Below are positions 47,517 through 57,007 of a stretch of DNA of 64,000 nt, in pieces. This DNA comes from Christensenellaceae bacterium. Lineage in GTDB: Bacteria > Bacillota > Clostridia > Christensenellales > Borkfalkiaceae. The notes under the pieces are model-generated. The model saw nothing but the letters and a program-made list of their open reading frames with translations, was not told the origin of the DNA and did not search any database. Position 1 is the stretch's first letter. Every line of letters starts with the position of its first letter. The stretch is taken from contig CAQTYU010000003.1 in assembly GCA_948890655.1 (NCBI GenBank), positions 62,001 to 126,000 on the forward strand, in the 5' to 3' direction. Made by a program: the position numbers and the translations under genes.

Positions 47517-47546
47517 AGATATGGTAAAATTATAATTGAAAATAAA

Positions 47547-47583
47547 ATAGCCGCGGCGCGTGGATACGCGCCGCGGCTATGTT
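47547..47583. terminator. terminator between convergent genes
   Basis: ATAGCCGCGGCGCG, six-base loop, CGCGCCGCGGCTAT, then GTTTT (47547-47583). It separates the XRE gene from the convergent lipoprotein gene. Confidence 0.85.
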
Positions 47584-47593
47584 TTCAGTTACT

Positions 47594-48823
47594 TTATGAA
47601 ATGAACGTGTGGGTGATTTCGCTTAACGTATAGTTGAAAACGCCGAGACCGAACGTTACGGGAACCGACATTTTGAGCATTGTTGCGTGTCCGACGTTGC
47701 TGTGGGTTGAATTTATAGCCGCGAACCAGTAGGTTTGCGAAACGCCCGCGGTGGTGCCTACGTTTACCGCAACCGTTTTAAGAGGGATTACGTTTCCTTC
47801 GGAATCCTTCTGTTCTTCGTAGAGGTTTGCGTCTTTTAATTTGGAAGTGAGTTCGTTAAGCTTTGCCGTGTTCTGTTCTGCGTTTTTGTCGAGAACGAGC
47901 GGGGCGGAGGAGCCGGCTACGCCGAAGTTGTTTACTCCCTGCTTGCTCCAGGGGACGTACAGGCTGATTGCCTGACTTAAGTTTTCACCCGCGGAGAGGT
48001 TGCACGCGCGCACAACCGTGTTGAGCGAGGCGATGTCGAAAACCGTATTCGGGGCGTTGAATAAGTTTACCGCGGAGGACACGCTTGTTTTGGATTCGCC
48101 GTTTTGCGTGCCGGTGAATTCGTTATATCCGTAGTCGGCGGAATTTACCGTGGTTACGGTTACCGCTTCGGAAGGTTCGGGAACAACCTTATTGCCGGAG
48201 TTCACCACTCTTTTATACGAATAGAAGTTTTCGTAAGTTCTGTCGATTATTACGTAAGCGGATTCGATATTGCCGACCTGATAGTTGCGGGGAGTGGCGC
48301 TCTTTACCCTCTGTGCGGAATAAACGGGGCAGAGATAGTCGGCAACCGAAAGAAAGTAAGATTCGGTGATTATGCTTTCGCCGTTAACCGTGGCGGTTTT
48401 TGTGTTGTCCGACTTTAAAGTGAAAGTAACCGAGGGGATTGTAAGCTCGGTTCGGTAATAATAGACCTGCATTGACAGGGAATTATACTCGCCTCTGTTT
48501 CCGTCGAACGTGATTTTTTCTATTTCGTCCTTGTTGAGAATTTTCGAAGTGAAATAGGTTTTGTATTGGCCCTCTGCGTAACTTACGGTGTAAGAGGGGT
48601 TGGCGGCGCCCGAACCGTCGAAAGTAACCGTGTAAGTGAGGTCTTCGGCAGAATAAGTGGAGTTGCCCTCGGTAAAAGTGGGCTGGAATCCGGAATAGTT
48701 TATTCCCGAATACCAGTTAGATTCGAGCGAGACGATATTTCTGGAACTGCCGCCGCAGCCTGCGGCGCCGAAAGCGCAACACGCGGCGAGCGTGAACGCG
48801 GCTATGCTTAATGATTTTTTCAT
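47594..48823 (-). CDS. large secreted lipoprotein (409 aa)
   Basis: Signal peptide MKKSLSIAAFTLAACCAFG with lipobox GAAGC, then a Ser/Thr/Tyr-rich beta protein without known motif (SAEDLTYTVTFDGSGAANPSYTV, YYYRTELTIPSVTF). The best start is ATG 48823; the codon before it could serve as TTG. The lipoprotein is anchored outside the membrane. Single gene with no close neighbours on its strand. Function unknown. Confidence 0.7.
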   Translation of the reverse strand: MKKSLSIAAFTLAACCAFGAAGCGGSSRNIVSLESNWYSGINYSGFQPTFTEGNSTYSAEDLTYTVTFDGSGAANPSYTVSYAEGQYKTYFTSKILNKDEIEKITFDGNRGEYNSLSMQVYYYRTELTIPSVTFTLKSDNTKTATVNGESIITESYFLSVADYLCPVYSAQRVKSATPRNYQVGNIESAYVIIDRTYENFYSYKRVVNSGNKVVPEPSEAVTVTTVNSADYGYNEFTGTQNGESKTSVSSAVNLFNAPNTVFDIASLNTVVRACNLSAGENLSQAISLYVPWSKQGVNNFGVAGSSAPLVLDKNAEQNTAKLNELTSKLKDANLYEEQKDSEGNVIPLKTVAVNVGTTAGVSQTYWFAAINSTHSNVGHATMLKMSVPVTFGLGVFNYTLSEITHTFIS

Positions 48824-48914
48824 CAAAGAACACCTTGTGTTTTATTTGCTGGATAGATTATAGCACACATTTTTTAAATTGTAAAAACTTTTACGCCTTT
48901 TGCGCCTCAAAATC

Positions 48915-48944
48915 TTTAAATTTGCCGGCGGGGTGTGGTATAAT
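48915..48944 (+). promoter_or_regulatory. promoter of addB, leaderless geometry
   Basis: Extended -10 TGG-TATAAT (ends 48944), with TTTAAA at 48915-48920 as a weak -35 (18-base spacer). ATG 48951 follows after six bases with no SD. Confidence 0.6.
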
Positions 48945-48950
48945 GTGCTT

Positions 48951-51900
48951 ATGATAGAGGCATTTTTGTGTACCGCGCTGAGCGGAGCGCTTGAAAAATT
49001 GAAATTAATAGTGCGGGAACGCGAAGAATCGGGGAAGAAAACGGTTATTTTTTGCGAGGACAGGCTGTCGCTTGTTGCTGAACGCACGGTGTGCGCCGCG
49101 GTGGAGGGGACTTTTCTTACTTCCGTTTACACCTTTGCGAGGTTTTTATCCGCCGAGGGCGGGAAGAGTGCGGACGTTTTGTCGAGCCAGGGTTCGGCGA
49201 TGGCGGTGCGAAGGATTATAGAAGAGCACAAGGGCGAACTGAACCTGTTTAAGAAGCTTTCGTCTGCGGGGGCGGCGCAGTCCGTTTACGATACTATCGC
49301 GCTGTTGTACTCCTCGCGCATAGGCGCAGACGACGTGAAAGCCGCGGCGGGGGAAGGATTTCTGGGCGGTAAGCTGAGGGATTTGGCGACCGTTTACGCC
49401 GCTTATGAAAAGTTTTTGGAAGAGAGCGGAAAAGAGGACAGAAACGGTTATTTGAGAAAGCTTTGCGGCGTTTTGGAAGAGAGCGGAAAGATTAACGGGA
49501 GCCTTGTTATATTTTTGGGGTTTCAGGCGTTTACGCGCACGGCGCTGGAGTGCGTGCGTTCGGCTTTTGCGGCGGCGGAAAACGTGTGCGGGTTGTTTAT
49601 CGGCGGGAAAGAGGATATTTACGTAAACGAGGCGGCGGAGAGCTTTTGCAAGGCCGCCGAGGATTTTGGCGGCGCGCGCCGCGAAGAGGTTGAAAGCAGG
49701 CTGTGCGCGGAAGCCGAAAAGATGAGGACGGGATTGTTTAACCCCGAGAGCTTTTTTAAAGAGCCGCTGGGAACGGGAATCGTGAAAGCGTTCGAGGCGG
49801 CGGACGAAGAGGAAGAACTGGAATTTATTGCGGCGAGTATAAAAAAACACGTGCTGGACGGCGGAGAGAGATACGCTAAAATTTCGGTTATGCTTCCCGA
49901 CCCCGAGAAGAGCGAAAGGGTGCTTGCGCGTGTGTTTTCGAGGTTTAAAATTCCCTATTATGCGGACAGGCAGTTGCCGCTTTCGGCGCATCCGCTGTGC
50001 GGTTTTATAATAAACTGGCTGACTTGCGTTTCCGCCGGATGCCGTAAAAGCGAAGTGGACGCGGTTATTGCCTCGCCGTATTTTCCTGCGGAGAAAAGGC
50101 AAAAGGACGTTGCCAGAAATTATATTTTAAGACTTGCCGCGTTCCGCGGCGGAATAAGACGCGAGCCCGACAGGGCGGTTACCGAAGGGACGGGATTCGA
50201 TTACGACGCAGTTGTAAGCGTGAGAAAGACCTTTATGGAAGCTTTTGGGATTTTGTCGGCGAAATGCGCAAAACACGATATATTCGGGGGGGTAAAGGAC
50301 GTTTTGGAGTTTTTGAACGTTGAAAACAAGCTTAAAGAGCTTGCCGAAACGTTTAAGGACGTTAAGCCTACGGAGGCTCAGTTCTGCGCGAGAGCGTATG
50401 AGAGCGTTACTGCGGTTTTAAACGAGGCGGAAAGCTTGACCGAGGGCGTTTCCGTGACGGAAACCGTTAAAATTTTAAAGAGCGGGTTTGCCGCAATGAA
50501 AGTTTCGCTTATTCCTCCCAAGGCGGACGCGGTGTTCGTGGGGGATTTATCGGCTACGGTTAACACGGGTTCGGACGTGGTTTTTGCCGCGGGACTGTGC
50601 GGCGACGTGCCGCCGCCTGCGGATGACACCGCGCTTTTGACGGACAGGGAAATAAGTGCGCTTGAGAAGATAAACCTTGAGATATCCCCCAAGATACGGC
50701 AGGTTTATAAGCGCAAGAGGGAAATTGCTGCGCTCAATTTATGCGCGTTTAAAAAAGCGCTGTATTTGACTTATCCGGTAAGAACCGGCGGAGAAGAGCG
50801 CGGCGCCGGTGAGATTATAACTTACGCCGGCGCGTTGTTCAGTACGCCCGCGGGGAGCCCGTTAAAGCCGGTAAATTTGAAAAAAGTGGAAAAATCCGGA
50901 AAATCGGCGCCATATTATTGCAGTGAGAAACTGCCTGCGATAAAGCGGCTGCAACGGCGCTTCGGGGAGAGGGACGCTTCTTCCATTTATGAAGTTTTAT
51001 GTAGAAAAGGATTTAAGGAAGAGGCGGACGGAGCGCTTACGAAAGCGCGTAAACGCGCCATATCCTGCGGGCAAAAGCTGTATGTGAACCGTGAAAGCGT
51101 TTCGCCTACGGCTCTGGAAACCTATTTTTCGTGTCCGTATCTGAATTTTATGAGACAGGGGCTCAGGGCGCAGGAGCGCGAAGAGGGCGCCGTGCGGGCG
51201 GTGGATACGGGCAACCTCGTGCACGCCGTTTTAGAGGAGATTGCGCCGAAAATAGAAGAGACGGAGACCGCGGAGGAGTTTAAGGCTCTGGCGAGGGCGC
51301 TGTGCGGTGAAAAACTTAAAAATCCGCCGTATTCTTCGCTTGCGGATTCGAAGAGCGGACGGTATACTGCGGACAGGCTTGCGGAGGAGACGGAAAAAAT
51401 CGCCGCGGGGATGTTCGAACAGATTAAAAATTCCGCTTTTAAGGTTACTGAAACCGAGTGCCCCGCAAACGTTGAACTTGACGGTGGTTTTAAAGTTTAC
51501 GGCAGAGTGGACCGCGTGGACGAGAGCGGCGATATGGTGCGAGTAATAGATTATAAAACGGGGAATACAGACGCTTCGGCGGCAAAATATTTTACCGGCG
51601 TAAAGTTGCAGCTGCCGCTGTATCTTTTGGCGGTTTCGGAAGGTAAACGCGCGGTGGGCGCCTATTATTTCCCCGCATCGGTGGGTTATGAAGAGGAGAA
51701 AGACGGGGTGTTCAGACTGCAGGGATTTATGGATTGCAGCGGCGACGTTATATCCGCTTCGGACGTGAACGCCAAGCCTCAGGAAAAGAGCGTTTATGTA
51801 AACGCCGGACTGAACCGCGCGCGGCAACCCGACAATGCGATGAAGCGGGAGGATTTTAAGGAGTTTTTGGAGTATTCGCGTTTGATTGCGGGTAGCGGCG

Positions 51901-52151
51901 CAAAGGAGATGACGGAGGGCAACATTGCGCCTTCGCCTGCCGACGGAACCTGTGATTTTTGTAAGGCGGGCGGCAGCTGCGGCTTTACTTTGGGACTGGA
52001 CGGCGACGCGAGAAAAGTTTCGGGCGTGAAATGCCCGCACATTGCCGGACTTGTAAGGAAAATAAAGGCGGGCGGAGACGGCGCGGCGGTTAACGGGGAC
52101 GGCGAAACGATATTTGACGGGAACCGGAATACGGAGGACGGCGATGAGTAA
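48951..52151 (+). CDS. addB: AddB-like subunit of the AddAB helicase-nuclease
   Basis: 1066 residues from ATG 48951; an in-frame start at 48900 would precede the promoter. No N-terminal Walker A is visible; the helicase-like part is degenerate (LSAHPLCGFIINWL and similar). The C-terminal nuclease has the PD-(D/E)XK set: VSPTALETYFSCPYLNFM, VDTGNLVHAVLEE, and GRVDRVDESGDMVRVIDYKTGN. Iron-sulfur ligands appear at FSCPY and CDFCKAGGSCGF. With AddA it resects double-strand ends for RecA loading. The addA start overlaps its stop by eight bases, so the subunits are translationally coupled. Confidence 0.85.
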   Translation: MIEAFLCTALSGALEKLKLIVREREESGKKTVIFCEDRLSLVAERTVCAAVEGTFLTSVYTFARFLSAEGGKSADVLSSQGSAMAVRRIIEEHKGELNLFKKLSSAGAAQSVYDTIALLYSSRIGADDVKAAAGEGFLGGKLRDLATVYAAYEKFLEESGKEDRNGYLRKLCGVLEESGKINGSLVIFLGFQAFTRTALECVRSAFAAAENVCGLFIGGKEDIYVNEAAESFCKAAEDFGGARREEVESRLCAEAEKMRTGLFNPESFFKEPLGTGIVKAFEAADEEEELEFIAASIKKHVLDGGERYAKISVMLPDPEKSERVLARVFSRFKIPYYADRQLPLSAHPLCGFIINWLTCVSAGCRKSEVDAVIASPYFPAEKRQKDVARNYILRLAAFRGGIRREPDRAVTEGTGFDYDAVVSVRKTFMEAFGILSAKCAKHDIFGGVKDVLEFLNVENKLKELAETFKDVKPTEAQFCARAYESVTAVLNEAESLTEGVSVTETVKILKSGFAAMKVSLIPPKADAVFVGDLSATVNTGSDVVFAAGLCGDVPPPADDTALLTDREISALEKINLEISPKIRQVYKRKREIAALNLCAFKKALYLTYPVRTGGEERGAGEIITYAGALFSTPAGSPLKPVNLKKVEKSGKSAPYYCSEKLPAIKRLQRRFGERDASSIYEVLCRKGFKEEADGALTKARKRAISCGQKLYVNRESVSPTALETYFSCPYLNFMRQGLRAQEREEGAVRAVDTGNLVHAVLEEIAPKIEETETAEEFKALARALCGEKLKNPPYSSLADSKSGRYTADRLAEETEKIAAGMFEQIKNSAFKVTETECPANVELDGGFKVYGRVDRVDESGDMVRVIDYKTGNTDASAAKYFTGVKLQLPLYLLAVSEGKRAVGAYYFPASVGYEEEKDGVFRLQGFMDCSGDVISASDVNAKPQEKSVYVNAGLNRARQPDNAMKREDFKEFLEYSRLIAGSGAKEMTEGNIAPSPADGTCDFCKAGGSCGFTLGLDGDARKVSGVKCPHIAGLVRKIKAGGDGAAVNGDGETIFDGNRNTEDGDE

Positions 52152-55100
52152 ACTTACCGAAGAGCAGAGAGCCGCCGTGGAGGCGGAAGGAAAAGTTATC
52201 GTTTCCGCTTCGGCGGGCAGCGGCAAGACGTTTGTTATGATTGAAAAGCTTGTGAACGCGATTGCGGGCGGCGCCGACCTGGACAACGTGCTGGCGGTTA
52301 CGTTCACGAAAAAAGCGGCGGCGCAGATGAAGGAGAAACTGCGTTCGGCGCTGATTGCCGGACTGGAAACTGCGGATGAAGACGTGCGCGCCAGACTTAA
52401 GGTGCAACTTTCGAAAATCCCTTCGGCGAATATTTCAACCATTCACTCGTTTTGCGCCGGATTGTTGAGAACTTATTTTTACGTTCTGGGAATAGACGGA
52501 GGATTTGAAATTATATCCTCGGACGACGCGGTTGCAGGCGATTTGAAGGCGCGGGCTATGGATTCGCTGTTCGAAAGATTGTACGAGACGGACGACGCGG
52601 ATTTTAAATTGCTTTTGAAATGCTTTGTAAAGAAGCGCAGCGACCGCCCGCTGAGAAGGAATATTAACGAGGCGTATAATAAACTGCGTTCGACCGCGCG
52701 CTATGCGGAGCTTTTGAAATCGGTTGAAAGTCTTTATTGCGAAGAGGGGTTCGACGGGGTTTGCAGAGAATTCCGTGAGCGGCAAAACGACGGATTTACG
52801 TCGCTTTTGAGGGAAGTTGAAAACTTTAAAAATACGTTTTACACGGAGAAGAACGCAGAAATTTACGAGAACATTCTCGAAGAGATGATATCTGCGCTGA
52901 AGCGCGCCGCGGCAACCGGAATTTTTGAAGAAAAGCCGCCGCTGTATACTTTGCAGAAACCGAGAGTTACAAAAAAGGATTCGGAGGAGACGAGAGCCGC
53001 GGACAGGCTGTTTGCGGAGTTCAGAGACGGCGCGGACAAACGGTATTCGGGGATTTGCGCAAAACTTTTGCCGCGTGAAAAGGAGCTTGAGAACTTTTTG
53101 CAGGGCGGAGAGGAAGCAAAGGCATTTTCGCGCGTGTTGTTGCAGTTCGACCGCGAATATGCCGCGGTTTTGCGTGAAGAGAACAAACTGGATTATAACG
53201 ATTTGGAGCATATGACTCTGGAACTTTTGGCTGACGAGGGAGTTTTAAAAGAGCTGAATTCGCGGTTTTTGTACGTTTACGCCGACGAATACCAGGACGT
53301 GAACCCAGTACAGGAGGAAATTATTTCTCGTCTGGGCGGCGAAGTTTTTCTTGTAGGGGATATAAAACAGGCGATTTACGGTTTTCGCGGCAGTAAATCG
53401 AAGTTTTTCGATGAAAAGTTTAAGAGCCTTTCGAAAGACGGCAAGGGGCTTAAGCTTTCTTCGAATTTTCGCAGCGGCGGAGGCGTTCTGGATTTTGTAA
53501 ACGCGCTTTTTTCAAGCATAATGCGGGAGGAATCGTGCGGAATAGATTATAAAAACGACGGAATCATGCGTGCCGGAGGGGGGTATCCCGAAGGTTACGG
53601 AGGAGCTGAAATTCATATTTTCGGCAAGGAAGAGCCTGAAAAGAGCGAACCCGATAAGGTTTATTCGGTTATGGACGGGCTTAAAGCGGTTAAGCACACG
53701 CGCGAGGGGCTGGCGGTTCTTTCGATAGTGGAAAAGGAGCTTTCGTCTAAGCATTACGATTTGAAAACCGGAGGACCGGTGGACACGACGCCGGCGGATA
53801 TATGCGTGCTTACGAGAAAGAATAAGGGGGAATCGGTAAACGGAATAGTGCGGGCGCTGCGCGACGAGGGGTATTCCGTTTCGGGCGCTCAGGAAGGGAA
53901 TATCTGCGAATTGCCGGAGGTTAAGCAGTTTTTGGACGTGCTTGCTTATATCGATAATTCGGAGCAGGACTATCCTTTGATTTCGGCGCTCTTGTCGCCG
54001 CTGGGAGGGTTTTGCGAGGACGAACTTGCGGAAATAAGAATTTGTTTTAAGAAGGAGAAGGAGCTTTCGTTCAGGGAGTGCTGTGAAAGATATTTTAAGC
54101 GCGTGCCTTCGGCGGTTTCGAAAAAGCTTGGAAAATTTTACGAACGGCGCGAGGTTTTGCGAAATCTTGCCGAGGTTGCGACGGCGGGCGGACTTGCGGA
54201 CGAGCTGTTGGAGAATTACGGCTTTGAGGCGGCTTATGGAGCAGGCGGCGGGGAGAAACTTAAAAACGTTTTAAGGCTTGTTGAAGAGGGCGCAGATTTG
54301 ACTTTGACCGCTTTTCTGGAAAGGGTGAAGGCGGGAGGATTTGATATTCCCGCGCCTGCCGAAGCGGCATCGGACAGCATAAAAGTTATGTCTATGCACG
54401 CGGCGAAGGGGTTGGAATTTCCCATAGTCGTCATAGCGGATATTTGCGCGACTTTTAAGGGCGCCGATTACAGTGATTTGCCGTTCGATGAAAAATTCGG
54501 GTTTGCTCCGAAGTGTTACGATACGGAGAATATGCTGTGTGCGCCGACGGTTTTAAGGAGGCTTTGCAAGGCGCGTTCGGACGATGAGGAACTGAAAAAC
54601 GAGCTGAATCTGTTTTATGTTGCGTGCACGCGGGCGATGTGCCGCCTGCATATAATGGCCGAAGAAATAAAGCCGCACGCACTGAATGATATTTCGGGAG
54701 CGAGGTGCTTTGCGGATTTGTTCGATATGCGGGAGTTTATGCCCGAGGAGTGCGCGCTGCATGCCGAGTTCGACGCCGGAAGAGGCGGGGAAACTTATAT
54801 TTTTTCGCCGGATTTGCAGGTTGTTGCCGAAATCGAAAAGCGGTTTGCGGCGGAATATAAGTTCAGCGGAAGCGTAAACCTGCCCGTGAAGAGTTCGGCT
54901 TCGGCAATTTTGAAGGCGCGGGGCGAGGAGCCTTATTTTAAAGAGCGGCAACTCTTCGGCGGAGAGGGCGAGACGGGAACCGCGAGGGGTACGGCTTTTC
55001 ACAGATTTTTGGAATTGTGCGATTTTGAAATCAAAGACAAAACGGGAATTTCGCGAGAGATTGAAAATTTTTTACAAAGCGGCAGGATAACCGGAGAGCA

Positions 55101-55470
55101 GGCGGGACTTCTGGATGCGGGAGAGCTTGAAGAGATTTTGAAAATGCAGGCGTTTGCGGATTTGCGCGGCGCACAGCTGTTCCGGGAACAGGAGTTTTTG
55201 TGCAGATTGCCGGCTAACGAGGTTTTGGATACGGAGGCGGAGGACTTCGTGCTTGTGCAGGGTGCTATCGACTTGCTGGCGCGCGGGGATTTCGGGATTA
55301 AGATAATCGATTATAAGTATTCGAAAAAGAGCGACGAGGCGCTTAAAGAAACTTATTTTAAGCAATTGGAACTTTATAAAAAGGCGGCCGTGCGCATAAC
55401 GGGAACGGCGCCTGAAAAGATAAGCTGTACGATTGTAAATATTTATCTTAAGAGACAGATAGAAGTTTAG
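52144..55470 (+). CDS. addA: AddA helicase-nuclease subunit
   Basis: 1108 residues from ATG 52144. UvrD-type helicase motifs: SASAGSGKTFVMIEKL (Walker A), LAVTFTKKAAAQMKE, YADEYQDVNPVQEE (Walker B), GDIKQAIYGFRGS, MSMHAAKGLEFPIVVI, and FYVACTRAMCRLHI. The C-terminal PD-(D/E)XK nuclease is around residues 985-1075 (RGTAFHRFLELC, LVQGAIDLLARGD, KIIDYKYSKKS). It unwinds and degrades DNA ends with AddB. All motifs are intact. Length is slightly under the usual 1200. Confidence 0.93.
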   Translation: MSKLTEEQRAAVEAEGKVIVSASAGSGKTFVMIEKLVNAIAGGADLDNVLAVTFTKKAAAQMKEKLRSALIAGLETADEDVRARLKVQLSKIPSANISTIHSFCAGLLRTYFYVLGIDGGFEIISSDDAVAGDLKARAMDSLFERLYETDDADFKLLLKCFVKKRSDRPLRRNINEAYNKLRSTARYAELLKSVESLYCEEGFDGVCREFRERQNDGFTSLLREVENFKNTFYTEKNAEIYENILEEMISALKRAAATGIFEEKPPLYTLQKPRVTKKDSEETRAADRLFAEFRDGADKRYSGICAKLLPREKELENFLQGGEEAKAFSRVLLQFDREYAAVLREENKLDYNDLEHMTLELLADEGVLKELNSRFLYVYADEYQDVNPVQEEIISRLGGEVFLVGDIKQAIYGFRGSKSKFFDEKFKSLSKDGKGLKLSSNFRSGGGVLDFVNALFSSIMREESCGIDYKNDGIMRAGGGYPEGYGGAEIHIFGKEEPEKSEPDKVYSVMDGLKAVKHTREGLAVLSIVEKELSSKHYDLKTGGPVDTTPADICVLTRKNKGESVNGIVRALRDEGYSVSGAQEGNICELPEVKQFLDVLAYIDNSEQDYPLISALLSPLGGFCEDELAEIRICFKKEKELSFRECCERYFKRVPSAVSKKLGKFYERREVLRNLAEVATAGGLADELLENYGFEAAYGAGGGEKLKNVLRLVEEGADLTLTAFLERVKAGGFDIPAPAEAASDSIKVMSMHAAKGLEFPIVVIADICATFKGADYSDLPFDEKFGFAPKCYDTENMLCAPTVLRRLCKARSDDEELKNELNLFYVACTRAMCRLHIMAEEIKPHALNDISGARCFADLFDMREFMPEECALHAEFDAGRGGETYIFSPDLQVVAEIEKRFAAEYKFSGSVNLPVKSSASAILKARGEEPYFKERQLFGGEGETGTARGTAFHRFLELCDFEIKDKTGISREIENFLQSGRITGEQAGLLDAGELEEILKMQAFADLRGAQLFREQEFLCRLPANEVLDTEAEDFVLVQGAIDLLARGDFGIKIIDYKYSKKSDEALKETYFKQLELYKKAAVRITGTAPEKISCTIVNIYLKRQIEV

Positions 55471-55606
55471 AGAATGACCTGAATATATACCGGCAGATAA
55501 AAATTATAAGAAGGATTTGAAAAGGGGAATAAAAGCGCGGGGCGGAAATTGACAGAAACGGTGTTAATTCGACAATATATGCGGGGGTTTTTAATTTTTT
55601 AAGGGC

Positions 55607-55612
55607 TATAAT
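55607..55612 (+). promoter_or_regulatory. -10 box of the 208-aa membrane gene, leaderless geometry
   Basis: TATAAT (55607-55612) lies seven bases before ATG 55620, with no SD. The -35 region is T-rich but not a good match. Confidence 0.5.
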
Positions 55613-55619
55613 TTACGGT

Positions 55620-56246
55620 ATGTTTACCCGTTTTGTCGAAGACGTTTATTCTTTTGTTGCCAATATTCCTTTCGATACGCTTGTGTGGCTGACGTGGGGC
55701 TCGTATTTTGCCGTGTTTTTAATTGCGTTTGTTCTTACGTTTGCTTCGAAGAGCGTAAAAACTGCGTCTAAACGGCCTTTTTTGAGCTTAACCAACGCAT
55801 ATACCGCGGTTAATTTGAGCGTTTATCTTTTAAAGTGCGAGATAGGGCAGTCCGTTCTTATATCCGCGATATTCTGGACGTGCGGATATATTTTGTACGG
55901 AGCGCTGTGCGCCGCCTCCAAATCAGGACAAAAGAAAAAGACGGCGCCCGAAAAGAGCGTGACTATTTTGAATACGCCGGTTGCGGCGCCTGCCGCGCCG
56001 CCTGCAAGGCAGGAAAAGTTTGAGGTGCCTGCGGCAAAAAACAACGTGAGACTTGAGCACGCGGCCTCGGTTACGGAAAAGCTGCTTTCGAAAAACCTTG
56101 GCAAGAGCGACAGACAGGAGTTGGAAAAAATAAAAAATACGCTTGCCGTGCTGAAGATTAAAGGAACGCTTTCGGCAACCGAAACGGAAATTCTGAACGA
56201 GAATTTTAACACGCTTTTAAAGCTTATGGCAAAGTATAACGTGTGA
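55620..56246 (+). CDS. membrane protein with cytosolic Ala-rich tail (208 aa)
   Basis: Three hydrophobic segments in the first 100 residues (about 18-42, 60-76 and 76-96), then a Lys-rich, Ala/Pro-rich linker (TPVAAPAAPPARQEKFEVP) and a helical C-terminal part (SVTEKLLSKNLGKSDRQELEKI). No SD; promoter -10 is seven bases before ATG. Follows addA by 149 bases. Family not recognised. Confidence 0.65.
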   Translation: MFTRFVEDVYSFVANIPFDTLVWLTWGSYFAVFLIAFVLTFASKSVKTASKRPFLSLTNAYTAVNLSVYLLKCEIGQSVLISAIFWTCGYILYGALCAASKSGQKKKTAPEKSVTILNTPVAAPAAPPARQEKFEVPAAKNNVRLEHAASVTEKLLSKNLGKSDRQELEKIKNTLAVLKIKGTLSATETEILNENFNTLLKLMAKYNV

Positions 56247-56269
56247 AAAAGTTTGCAAAAATGAGAGCC

Positions 56270-56300
56270 ACCCGCGCTGAATAGCGCGGGCGGCTTTAAA
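56270..56300. terminator. terminator between convergent genes
   Basis: GCCACCCGCGCT, GAAT, AGCGCGGGCGGC, followed by TTTAAAATTT. It ends the 208-aa gene and faces the XRE gene. Confidence 0.75.
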
Positions 56301-56302
56301 AT

Positions 56303-56509
56303 TTATTTGATTGTTTCGGGGTTGTCGGTTCTTTCAAGAAGATAGTCTATTGAAACGCCAAAATAATCCGCAAACCTGATAAGCGTTGCGTAATCGGCTT
56401 CGTGCGCGCCCGTTTCGTAGCGGCTTATGGTGTTTTGGTTCATATTCAAGTCCATTGCCAACTTAACTTGCGTTATGTTTCGCTGTTCTCTTAATTGCTT
56501 TAATCTCAT
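56303..56509 (-). CDS. XRE-family regulator, module A
   Basis: 68 residues: a single HTH_3 domain (NITQVKLAMDLNMNQNTISRYETG) with FGVSIDYLLERTDNPE at the end. AAGG lies before ATG. Divergent from the small helical protein gene at 56588; the shared gap holds the palindrome ATTATACC-AATTC-GGTATAAT. By layout it represses both genes. Compare with the XRE gene at 57647-57850, which is paired with a paralogue of the same helical protein. Confidence 0.85.
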   Translation of the reverse strand: MRLKQLREQRNITQVKLAMDLNMNQNTISRYETGAHEADYATLIRFADYFGVSIDYLLERTDNPETIK

Positions 56510-56519
56510 TGAAATTACC

Positions 56520-56548
56520 TTGACTTAATTATACCAATTCGGTATAAT
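56520..56548. promoter_or_regulatory. shared palindromic operator with divergent promoters
   Basis: Rightward: TTGACT (56520-56525), 17-base spacer, TATAAT (56543-56548). The palindrome ATTATACC (56528-56535) / GGTATAAT (56541-56548) contains the rightward -10 in its right arm and, read on the other strand, a TGG-TATAAT extended -10 in its left arm for the XRE gene. One protein bound here would silence both. Confidence 0.8.
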
Positions 56549-56587
56549 AGAAATATCCCGAAAAGGGATATCGGGCGGGCGGGAGTT

Positions 56588-56842
56588 ATGAAGATTATGA
56601 AGTATGCGGAGCGGGTGTCGGAAAGGGGAATTAAAGAGTTTGACAAACTGACGGAAGAGGTTGAGGGTTTGATGGATATGCGGGAAAGTAAAACTTTGAG
56701 GCCGGCAATGGTTGCGGGACGGACGACGGACGCGGGGGTGATTAATGGGTTGAAACGGAATATAAGGTTTTTTAAAAAATTAAAGCGGGATTTGATTAAA
56801 TTTATAAAAGAAGTTGACAGACTTATGGCGCGGTACGAGTAG
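56588..56842 (+). CDS. small helical protein, module A (84 aa)
   Basis: MKIMKYAERVSERGIKEFDKLTEEVEGLMD..., almost all helical, with a basic C-terminal helix FKKLKRDLIKFIKEVDRLMARYE. Paralogue of 57921-58145 (DKLTKEINGLIDE and KSLKRIKADILKYIKELDKLTARYK match at the same places). CGGGAG lies close to ATG 56588; ATG 56597 has better spacing. The last codons form one arm of the terminator. No known family; the size and partner HTH resemble toxin-antitoxin or phage-type regulatory pairs, but no catalytic motif is seen. Confidence 0.7.
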   Translation: MKIMKYAERVSERGIKEFDKLTEEVEGLMDMRESKTLRPAMVAGRTTDAGVINGLKRNIRFFKKLKRDLIKFIKEVDRLMARYE

Positions 56843-56860
56843 TACCGCGCCGTTATTTTT
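56827..56860 (+). terminator. terminator overlapping the gene end (module A)
   Basis: GGCGCGGTAC (56827-56836), GAGTA, GTACCGCGCC (56842-56851), then GTTATTTTT. A second, weaker hairpin TTGCGCA/TGCGCAA follows at about 56859-56886. The rest of the gap to 57007 shows nothing further. Confidence 0.85.
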
Positions 56861-57007
56861 GCGCAAGAAATTGCTTTGCAATGCGCAAAAAGATTTTTGA
56901 TAATACAGAGCCTTGTCCGCGCTTTGCGTCCGTCCGGTAAGTTTAAACAAAGTGCTGTGACACGCAAACTATCGCGCCGGTCCGCTCGGACAGAATGAAA
57001 AGAGGGG

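Noticed and set aside
51231..52442. Long minus-strand open frame (403 codons) opposite addB/addA
   Set aside because: Covers the junction of two real genes on the other strand, shows no motif and has an Arg- and Ser-rich composition typical of antisense frames.
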